This document shows, piece after piece, positions 6,744 to 11,001 of a stretch of DNA of 11,001 bases (position 1 is the stretch's first letter; each line of letters opens with the position of its first letter). The translations under genes and the position numbers were made by a program. Origin of the DNA: Patescibacteria group bacterium (GTDB lineage Bacteria > Patescibacteriota > Microgenomatia > UBA8517); NCBI GenBank assembly GCA_025057695.1, contig JANWVB010000041.1:1-11001 (forward strand), given 5' to 3'. The notes beneath the pieces are model-generated. The model was given only the letters and a program-made list of their open reading frames with translations, searched no databases and had not been told where the DNA came from.

Positions 6744-6772
6744 TTTATACTAACACAAAAACATTCTTGCAA
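6744..6772 (-). promoter_or_regulatory. Promoter of the VIT-like gene (shares its -35 with the divergent promoter)
   Basis: On the minus strand TTGCAA (6772-6767), then 17 bases, then TATAAA (6749-6744). Only four bases (ATTG) separate the -10 from the ATG at 6739, so the transcript should begin at or within a few bases of the start codon. TTGCAA is its own reverse complement and also serves the plus-strand promoter. Confidence 0.55.
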
Positions 6773-6795
6773 AGTACCAAACAAAAAACTATAGT
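6767..6795 (+). promoter_or_regulatory. Promoter of the riboswitch and zinc-ribbon gene
   Basis: TTGCAA (6767-6772) and TATAGT (6790-6795) are separated by exactly 17 bases. The expected start, 6-7 bases after the -10, is 6801-6803. This coincides with the first base (6802) of the closing stem of the riboswitch aptamer, an independent reason to believe both. Confidence 0.6.
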
Positions 6796-6801
6796 GATGA
6801 C

Positions 6802-6914
6802 TGTAAGCTGTGTTCAAGGAATTGGGTGAAAATCCCAAACTGTGCCGCAACTGTAAATGGTTTTTTTGACATCTAAAGTCAAAAAAATCAAAGTCAGAAA
6901 ACTAGCAGCTTATA
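6802..6914 (+). promoter_or_regulatory. Cobalamin (B12) riboswitch aptamer
   Basis: The conserved cobalamin core is present in order: AAGGAA (6816-6821), GGGTGAAAATCCC (6824-6836), ACTG (6839-6842) and CCGCAACTGTAA (6845-6856). These correspond to the family consensus GGGAA, GGUGnAAAUCC and CCCCGCAACUGUAA. The distal conserved piece AGTCAG plus ACTAGCAGC (6892-6910) matches the usual AGUCAGGAnACCUGCC. A 9-bp closing stem pairs TGTAAGCTG (6802-6810) with CAGCTTATA (6906-6914). A perfect 10-bp hairpin (TTTTTTTGAC 6861-6870 with GTCAAAAAAA 6878-6887, 7-nt loop) sits where a peripheral P7-like helix is expected. The aptamer is small and lacks the larger peripheral arm of class-I AdoCbl switches, so it may prefer other cobalamin forms. 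It lies in the 5' leader of the zinc-ribbon gene at 6951. Confidence 0.88.
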
Positions 6915-6924
6915 ATTTCTCGTT

Positions 6925-6950
6925 GGTCTTTTTCTCGAGCAAGAAAAACC
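6925..6950 (+). promoter_or_regulatory. Expression-platform hairpin at the start codon
   Basis: GG (6925-6926) plus TTTTTCT (6929-6935) pair with AGAAAAA (6942-6948) plus CC (6949-6950), with a two-base bulge and a CGAGCA loop. The stem ends at the base before the ATG (6951) and has no T-run after it, so it would act on ribosome access rather than terminate transcription. CTCG at 6919-6922, just after the aptamer, can instead pair with CGAG in the loop (6936-6939), giving a plausible switch between two states. Confidence 0.55.
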
Positions 6951-7880
6951 ATGAACACCATAGAAGGATTGCTTAATCAGTATTATGCTGGTTGGAAAAA
7001 TCAGCCCGATAATAGAGTTGTGGTAGAAGTGGCTTCTGTTTATTTGGAACAGAAACATCTGCCTGAAAGTTATGGTTTTAGGATCACTTCAAATGGACTT
7101 GTTGATAATACATCTGGCAAGCTTGTTAGATCTTTTATCGCAAGAAACACAAAAACAGACCAAATAGAAGGAGAGGCGTTTGACAAAATAGAAAAATGGG
7201 CAGTTGAATACGGATTGAAACAAGGGAAAAACGCAATATCCTCAATATGGATTAGCCCTCCAAGCGCTGATCGATCGGAAGACACTAAATTTATAATTAG
7301 TACAATACAAAAAAGTTGGTGGGGACAAGCCAGACTTTACAATTGCGCTTTTTTGGTAAGAGGCAGTCCTGATCAAGCTATAAATGTGGCAAACAAAATA
7401 ATTTCAGCAATGAATCTTTCATTGTCTTCGTTTACAGAATTAGATTCACTGCGAGCTAACCCATTTTTGTTCAAAGACAAAATTGATATTTCAGAAATTA
7501 TAAGGATCATTGAATCCGAATATGCTAGGCAAGAAGCGATTGAAATTATAAAGCAAAGCAAAGTTGATCAAGTTACTCGTCAAGCATTACAACTAGGCAA
7601 AGATTATCTGAGAAAAGCAAAATACGGACAAAAAATTGGCAATAAATCTCAACAATTCATGTCATCAACATACGAATATGAACCAAGTTGCCCACCTGTG
7701 TTTTATACCGAGACATCATCCGCATCTGAAATCATGCTAAAAGACGGAATAAAATATAAATTTGTCAAAAAATGTGGAGGAAAAACTTGGTGGGGCGGCA
7801 CATGTAATGCAAAAATTGAAAAATTCATAGCAAAAGGGTATAAATGCCCACATTGCAAAAACATATACCAAGGGTGTTGA
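6951..7880 (+). CDS. Uncharacterised zinc-ribbon protein under a cobalamin riboswitch
   Basis: A 309-aa soluble protein with no signal peptide or membrane helix. Residues about 1-160 form a mixed alpha/beta domain (RVVVEVASVYLEQ, LVRSFIARN, AISSIWISPPSADRSEDTKFIIS, ARLYNCAFLVRG). Residues about 175-235 are charged and helical, and the C-terminus is a zinc ribbon with Cys275, Cys285, Cys299 and Cys302 (KKCGG..GGTC..KCPHC), ending in Cys309. I know the first domain only as a style of hypothetical protein from CPR-like genomes. The start follows the riboswitch platform directly and has no Shine-Dalgarno. No B12-binding motif (DxHxxG) is present, and it is not a transporter, MetE, NrdA-type reductase or cobalamin-synthesis enzyme. 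Its link to cobalamin is therefore known only from the leader RNA. It diverges from the VIT-like gene. Confidence 0.8.
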   Translation: MNTIEGLLNQYYAGWKNQPDNRVVVEVASVYLEQKHLPESYGFRITSNGLVDNTSGKLVRSFIARNTKTDQIEGEAFDKIEKWAVEYGLKQGKNAISSIWISPPSADRSEDTKFIISTIQKSWWGQARLYNCAFLVRGSPDQAINVANKIISAMNLSLSSFTELDSLRANPFLFKDKIDISEIIRIIESEYARQEAIEIIKQSKVDQVTRQALQLGKDYLRKAKYGQKIGNKSQQFMSSTYEYEPSCPPVFYTETSSASEIMLKDGIKYKFVKKCGGKTWWGGTCNAKIEKFIAKGYKCPHCKNIYQGC

Positions 7881-8012
7881 ATGATGAGATCTTAAACAAA
7901 ATCAATTAAAATGCCAGAAACTTTGCAATTTATTAGAATCAAAAAGTTTTAAAAAGCAATTCTTGAAAACATTGGCAAACACAAAAAATTTGCTAGTTTT
8001 GGCGCAGTGTAA

Positions 8013-8321
8013 TCAAAAATCAAATTGCTCTTGAACCCATTTTGCTGTTGGCGGATTACCGTTGAAACAGGGATTACCCGGTCTTTTTTGGCTCAACAGA
8101 TGACAATTTTGTTTAGGATTATCGCCAATCAAAACTTCCCAATGCCTACCCCACACACAAATGTCATAAACTTTTCTTAAACTTCCATCCTCTGATCTTC
8201 TATAAACTTTATACATGTACTGACAACTGTCACACTCTATTTTTCTACCAATAGGGCTTCCATCCCACCTACCCCCTCTTGTGAGATTTTCATGCAAAAT
8301 AATTCTCTCGGGATTAGACAT
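8013..8321 (-). CDS. Cys-rich hypothetical protein
   Basis: A 102-aa protein, unrecognised. It carries a CxxC pair (CDSCQ, residues 30-33) with further Cys in DICVWGRHWEV (Cys55), QNCHLL (Cys73) and GNPCFNG (Cys85), plus several His and Trp. This suggests a small zinc-stabilised fold. The start MSNPERIILHENLTRGGRWDGSP has no hydrophobic stretch, so the protein should be cytoplasmic. A good -10 (TATAAT, 8358-8353) lies 31 bases upstream. It converges with the riboswitch-controlled zinc-ribbon gene across 132 bases in which I see no convincing terminator. It ends in TAA; its base use matches the neighbours. Function unknown. Confidence 0.65.
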   Translation of the reverse strand: MSNPERIILHENLTRGGRWDGSPIGRKIECDSCQYMYKVYRRSEDGSLRKVYDICVWGRHWEVLIGDNPKQNCHLLSQKRPGNPCFNGNPPTAKWVQEQFDF

Positions 8322-8352
8322 AATTTAAATTGATCAAAAGCTTATTTTAAAA

Positions 8353-8379
8353 ATTATACAAAAAATCGCATAAAGTCAA
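8353..8379 (-). promoter_or_regulatory. Likely promoter of the Cys-rich hypothetical
   Basis: The minus strand has a perfect TATAAT (8358-8353) and TTGACT (8379-8374), separated by only 15 bases, two short of ideal. The predicted start is about 8346, giving a 25-nt leader. The -35 box lies in the base of the neighbouring long hairpin. Confidence 0.45.
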
Positions 8380-8427
8380 AGCGACAGTACAAAATTGCTT
8401 GTTGGCAACAAGTCGTTTTGTCACTTT
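8372..8427. repeat. Long imperfect inverted repeat (hairpin) in the divergent intergenic region
   Basis: The inner stem pairs CAAAATTGCTTGT (8390-8402) with ACAAGTCGTTTTG (8408-8420) around a TGGCA loop. Eleven pairs are Watson-Crick or G-T clusters, with one T-C mismatch. The outer stem pairs AAAGT (8372-8376) with ACTTT (8423-8427), with an asymmetric bulge between. It lies upstream of both flanking genes, outside their predicted transcripts, and has no T-run typical of a terminator. It could be a protein-binding element or a separately made structured RNA. The rest of 8322-8562 holds only the two promoters and a short palindrome. Confidence 0.5.
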
Positions 8428-8441
8428 TAAACACAAGGCAA

Positions 8442-8456
8442 GCAATAATTTATTGC
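8442..8456. repeat. 15-bp palindrome (possible operator)
   Basis: GCAATAA-T-TTATTGC is a perfect 7-bp inverted repeat around one base. It lies 70 bases upstream of the -35 of the 8563 gene and 15 bases downstream of the long hairpin. The size and symmetry suit a dimeric repressor or activator site, but nothing else supports this. Confidence 0.3.
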
Positions 8457-8525
8457 CAAAAACAAATCACTATTTTAATCTGTGCTGGCAACAAACAATT
8501 AAACCTTCTACCAACAATTTTAACC

Positions 8526-8555
8526 TTGCACACTTCATTAATAAAACAATATAAT
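8526..8555 (+). promoter_or_regulatory. Strong promoter of the membrane-anchored protein, leaderless
   Basis: TTGCAC (8526-8531), an 18-bp spacer and a perfect TATAAT (8550-8555). Seven bases after the -10 lies the A of the ATG (8563), so transcription should start at or one base before the start codon. No room remains for a ribosome binding site. Confidence 0.65.
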
Positions 8556-8562
8556 TTGTTTA

Positions 8563-9882
8563 ATGGATTCTTCAAACCTGCCAACTTCAACAGTCCCAGA
8601 CTTAAACAATACCAGTTCACAAATACCAACTAATGATTCTGTGACAACAAATAATCAACCAGTTGAAAGCATGGTTATCATTAGTCCGGAGCCAATAGAT
8701 ACACAAACCACAACCGCAAATAAGCCACCAGAGGTCCCTAAAGGAAAATCTAAAAAGCTTTTTTTAGGTATAGTGATTGCTTTTTTACTTCTGGCAATTA
8801 TTGTAAGCGGTGGAATATATGCTCTTGCATATAATAAAATCACACTTTCGCAATTTCCTGAATTCCAAAAAAGGGTTGAATTTCTGGTAATGGATCTGCC
8901 CTTTACTCCAAAATCGGCAAGATACTTAATCCATAAAGCATCTCTTGTTAACAAATCATACACTTCGCACAGTTTTGACATGTCCATGGCATTAACTCCA
9001 AGCGGAAGTGGGATCTCAAACCTTCTGGGGCTTTCCAATTTTGACTTCTTGGCAAAAGGGCAAATAGATTATTCAGACTTAGAAAACATAACTTTGTCCA
9101 TGAATATCTCAGCAACAAAAGAATTAAATATTGACTTTGCTTTCAAAAACAAGATTCTCTATTTCAAAATCAACAAATTTCCACTGGCTATACTTGCTCT
9201 TACCGGACTTGACTCAGAGTCTGTATCGAGACTCACAAATGTTTGGATTAGTTATGACACTACACCTCTTACAACAAACGCCAGAGAACTGCTTAATAAT
9301 TCAAAATCTGGAAATGAACAATTTCAACTGTCTGACAGGTTAATGAAAACAATAAATGAAACAATCGCAAAGGAAGTTTCTGTCACTAAAGAATTAGACA
9401 ATGGAATTAAAGTATACAAACTTAAGTTAAATCCAACTGATGAAACTTTGGATAAGCTGATCACAGAAATTGAAAAAGAATTTGAAATCCAATCCAGTCA
9501 GGTTGGCAAGCCATCAGATACAATCAAAAATGCTTCAGTTGAAATTTGGTTGGACGCAAAAGATTTTTACACAAGACAAATCTCGACAGTTTTTACCATC
9601 AAGCCAAACAAAAATCCGTATCAACAACCTGATATTTCAGAGACACCAAGTATTGGTTATGAGAATTTGATTGGTGAAAACGCAGAAACAAAAGTAGCGA
9701 TAGTCATCAAGCTTTCTGATTTTGGCAAGCCTGTCCAAATAGACATACCTGAAAATGCAATAACTTTTGAAGAATATTTGAATACGTGGTCCTCAATCGT
9801 AATTGAACGCTACAAAGATTCAGCAAGTATTCCTAATCTAGATAAAGAAAATCAAACACACTTTCAAAGATCTCTTGAATAA
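8563..9882 (+). CDS. Membrane-anchored extracytoplasmic protein of unknown function
   Basis: A 439-aa protein with three parts. Residues 1-60 are a disordered, Pro/Thr/Ser/Asn-rich cytoplasmic tail. A Lys-rich stop (KGKSKK) leads into one membrane helix at about 66-88 (LFLGIVIAFLLLAIIVSGGIYAL). The remaining 350 residues face outward. That domain is mostly amphipathic strands (ITLSMNISATKELNIDFAFKNKILYFKINKF, GIKVYKLKLNP, ASVEIWLDAKDFYTRQISTVFTI), in the manner of LppX/LprG- or DUF6612-like half-barrel proteins. This is a resemblance in pattern only. The N-terminal helix without a cleavage site makes it a type II membrane protein. It has a strong promoter of its own and a terminator directly after the stop, so it is a single-gene transcript. 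Function unknown. Confidence 0.8.
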   Translation: MDSSNLPTSTVPDLNNTSSQIPTNDSVTTNNQPVESMVIISPEPIDTQTTTANKPPEVPKGKSKKLFLGIVIAFLLLAIIVSGGIYALAYNKITLSQFPEFQKRVEFLVMDLPFTPKSARYLIHKASLVNKSYTSHSFDMSMALTPSGSGISNLLGLSNFDFLAKGQIDYSDLENITLSMNISATKELNIDFAFKNKILYFKINKFPLAILALTGLDSESVSRLTNVWISYDTTPLTTNARELLNNSKSGNEQFQLSDRLMKTINETIAKEVSVTKELDNGIKVYKLKLNPTDETLDKLITEIEKEFEIQSSQVGKPSDTIKNASVEIWLDAKDFYTRQISTVFTIKPNKNPYQQPDISETPSIGYENLIGENAETKVAIVIKLSDFGKPVQIDIPENAITFEEYLNTWSSIVIERYKDSASIPNLDKENQTHFQRSLE

Positions 9883-9915
9883 TACCTTCAGTGATTAGTG
9901 ATTGAAGTATTTTTT
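9881..9915 (+). terminator. Rho-independent-type terminator after the membrane-anchored protein
   Basis: AATACCTTCA (9881-9890) pairs with TGAAGTATT (9903-9911), giving nine base pairs with one bulged C and a 12-base loop. It runs into TTTTTT (9910-9915). It begins at the stop codon of the plus-strand gene and lies partly inside the last codons of the convergent Nudix gene. The stem is AT-rich, so efficiency is uncertain. Confidence 0.6.
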
Positions 9916-10290
9916 CAACCCTTCAGTGGTATCAAAATAAAAAGCATGCTTATCTAAAAGCTCCAAAAGCTCGGATTTTTTTACCCATTTTGACCATTCC
10001 CATTCTTGGGAGTTAGGAATTTTACCATTATATGTCAGTTCGTAAAAATGCACATTGTAAAGTATTGGCCATAAACCCCAAGTTAATGTAAAAAGCTTTT
10101 TAGGAGTTTTGGCAATTCCTGTTTCTTCAAAAAGCTCTCTTTTTGCACCTTCATCAACTTTTTCACCTATTTTAACTTTACCTCCAGCGCCAACACCCAA
10201 AAATCCAGGAGCCGCAAATTTTCTAACACTCCTTTTGTGCAAAAAAAACTCTCCTTTGCTATTTTTTATGAAGATAATAACTACATCCAC
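9895..10290 (-). CDS. Nudix hydrolase
   Basis: A 131-aa Nudix-fold protein. The full Nudix box GX5EX7REUXEEXGU is present at residues 37-59 (Gly37, Glu43, Arg51, Glu52, Glu55, Glu56, Gly58, Ile59); these bind the Mg2+ used to hydrolyse nucleoside diphosphates linked to another group. The lead-in FFLHKRSVRKFAAPGF and the G(A)GGKV turn resemble the isopentenyl-diphosphate-isomerase-like/YfcD branch, but the first 30 or so residues of that branch are missing, so this is a minimal domain. No alternative upstream start exists in frame. The gene follows the four-helix membrane protein by 43 bases on the same strand and is probably co-transcribed. The exact substrate cannot be read from the sequence. 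Confidence 0.9.
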   Translation of the reverse strand: MDVVIIFIKNSKGEFFLHKRSVRKFAAPGFLGVGAGGKVKIGEKVDEGAKRELFEETGIAKTPKKLFTLTWGLWPILYNVHFYELTYNGKIPNSQEWEWSKWVKKSELLELLDKHAFYFDTTEGLKKYFNH

Positions 10291-10333
10291 GAATTAAATT
10301 GTAAAACATCTGTCAATAAAAATCTTAAATAAT

Positions 10334-10723
10334 TTATTGTTTTTTTGATCTTTTGGAAGCGACAAAAGAAAGTCCTATAGTGACCGTTGGTATTATAAGA
10401 TAGGTAAAACCAATATCTTTCCAATATAAGGCATATTCCATTTTCATTGGTCCATAGGTAAACATTGGATAATCCAAGAAAAGAGAGATAATCATCCAAA
10501 TTAATCCAAGAGCAAGACCTTCCTCAGGGACAACTTTCTCAGTCTTCATAAAATACCTAACCCCCAAAATTGCAGTGGTTACAGCAATTGCAACCGGCAT
10601 TATTGATTCAAAAAACACTCTATCATCCTGTCGCAAAGGAAAAATTATAAAGGCAAGCAAAAAAGGTATCAACCAAAGCAATACACCAAATAAAAAGGCT
10701 TGTTTTATATCGCGCACATTCAT
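10334..10723 (-). CDS. Four-helix integral membrane protein
   Basis: A 129-aa membrane protein with hydrophobic segments at about residues 9-29 (AFLFGVLLWLIPFLLAFIIF), 41-58 (IMPVAIAVTTAILGVRYF), 70-86 (LALGLIWMIISLFLDYP) and 104-122 (IGFTYLIIPTVTIGLSFVA). The N-terminus is short, and the C-terminus is basic (ASKRSKKQ), so both ends are likely cytoplasmic. The polar stretch DYPMFTYGPMKMEYALYWKDIG between helices 3 and 4 looks conserved in similar hypothetical membrane proteins I recall, but no function is attached to them. The ATG at 10723 is followed by a clear membrane start; the leader is very short. It diverges from the Tat-type gene by 60 bases and precedes the Nudix gene. Confidence 0.75.
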   Translation of the reverse strand: MNVRDIKQAFLFGVLLWLIPFLLAFIIFPLRQDDRVFFESIMPVAIAVTTAILGVRYFMKTEKVVPEEGLALGLIWMIISLFLDYPMFTYGPMKMEYALYWKDIGFTYLIIPTVTIGLSFVASKRSKKQ

Positions 10724-10733
10724 GATTGTTTTT

Positions 10734-10761
10734 TTGATTGTAACCTATTTTAATATATAAT
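10734..10761 (+). promoter_or_regulatory. Promoter of the Tat-signal gene
   Basis: TTGATT (10734-10739), a 16-bp spacer and a perfect TATAAT (10756-10761). Transcription would begin near 10768, about 16 nt before the ATG at 10784. On the minus strand TACAAT (10742-10737) overlaps this -35 and could be the -10 for the membrane protein gene, but it has no good -35. Confidence 0.5.
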
Positions 10762-10783
10762 CTCTACAGTAGCTAAATAAAAT

Positions 10784-11001
10784 ATGTCACAAGTTGAAAG
10801 GACTCTTAGGTTTAGTCGCAGGCAATTTTTGTTGGCAACTGCCACCTTTTTTGCTCCTGAGATTCTTGTGCCAAAAGAAATAATGTACGGATTTGTTGAA
10901 GAAAACCTAAACGCAAGAAGAAAACCTAATAAAAATGCAAAATCAATCGGCACATATCAAAAAGGGTCACTCCTAAGATACATACCTTATGAAAATGGTG
11001 A
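10784..11001 (+). CDS. N-terminus of a protein with a Tat-like signal (runs off right edge)
   Basis: Seventy-two codons are visible from the ATG at 10784 and the frame is open at the edge. Residues 11-17 read SRRQFLL, which fits the twin-arginine export motif (S/T)RRxFLK except for the last Lys. They are followed by a moderately hydrophobic stretch (ATATFFAPEILVP) and then a polar, basic region (NARRKPNKNAK). The hydrophobic stretch is short and holds a Pro and a Glu, so export by Tat is likely but not certain. The downstream GTYQKGSLLRYIPYENG does not show a recognised domain. A TATAAT promoter lies directly upstream. The frame was chosen because it has the first ATG after that promoter and stays open; the opposite-strand frame here has no supporting signal. 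Confidence 0.6.
   Translation, partial: MSQVERTLRFSRRQFLLATATFFAPEILVPKEIMYGFVEENLNARRKPNKNAKSIGTYQKGSLLRYIPYENG

Noticed and set aside
6740..6850. N-terminal 37-residue extension of the VIT-like protein from the ATG at 6850
   Set aside because: It lacks family resemblance, lies antisense to the riboswitch core and would span the gene's own -35 and -10; the ATG at 6739 gives the usual short N-terminus.
7975..7993. GCAAA/TTTGC hairpin between the convergent zinc-ribbon and Cys-rich genes as a terminator
   Set aside because: Only five base pairs and no proper T-run in either direction.
8655..9038. Minus-strand 127-codon open frame inside the membrane-anchored gene
   Set aside because: The plus frame is far longer, has promoter, membrane helix and terminator; the minus frame is its shadow.
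10750..10953. Minus-strand 67-codon open frame
   Set aside because: It lies opposite the Tat-type gene start and its promoter, has no ribosome binding site, and its hydrophobic lead is the antisense of the plus-strand signal region.
1..11001. tRNA, rRNA, CRISPR arrays, insertion sequences or att sites
   Set aside because: I saw no cloverleaf with a TTCGA-type loop, no regularly spaced repeats, no transposase and no long terminal repeats.

Overview
This AT-rich window (standard code: several genes end in TGA and none reads through it) looks like a piece of a Patescibacteria/CPR bacterial genome, possibly Microgenomates-like. The reasons are short single-domain proteins, many lineage-restricted hypotheticals, an archaeal-type triosephosphate isomerase, a shortened and divergent phosphoglycerate kinase, and almost no Shine-Dalgarno sequences. 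This placement is inferred from gene style and not proven.

Layout. 1-2446 (minus strand): a central-carbon operon read rpiB > pgk > small alpha/beta hydrolase > gap. gap runs off the left edge and appears to have its own promoter. 2601-4257 (plus): an alpha/beta hydrolase, followed by a hypothetical ORF broken by an in-frame TAA at 3619-3621. 4413-6739 (minus): a VIT/CCC1-like metal transporter, a 63-aa two-helix membrane protein with the only perfect Shine-Dalgarno here, a secreted or anchored hypothetical, and archaeal-type tpiA. 6744-7880: a compact divergent control region followed by a cobalamin riboswitch and an uncharacterised zinc-ribbon protein (plus). 8013-8321 (minus): a Cys-rich hypothetical. 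8322-8562: a divergent intergenic region with a long hairpin and a palindrome. 8563-9882 (plus): a membrane-anchored extracytoplasmic protein ending in a terminator. 9895-10723 (minus): a Nudix hydrolase and a four-helix membrane protein. 10784-11001 (plus): the start of a Tat-signal-like protein.

The metabolic core is triose interconversion (TpiA, GAPDH, PGK) plus ribose-5-phosphate isomerisation (RpiB), as expected for a fermentative cell running lower glycolysis linked to the non-oxidative pentose phosphate pathway. Several of these enzymes carry substitutions at family-conserved sites.

The most striking part is 6737-6951. One palindromic TTGCAA can act as -35 box for two divergent promoters, each with a 17-bp spacer. 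The minus promoter would start transcription essentially at the start codon of the transporter. The plus promoter would start at the first pairing base of a cobalamin (B12) riboswitch aptamer. The riboswitch sits directly upstream of an unknown gene rather than a known B12 transport, synthesis or B12-independent isoenzyme gene.
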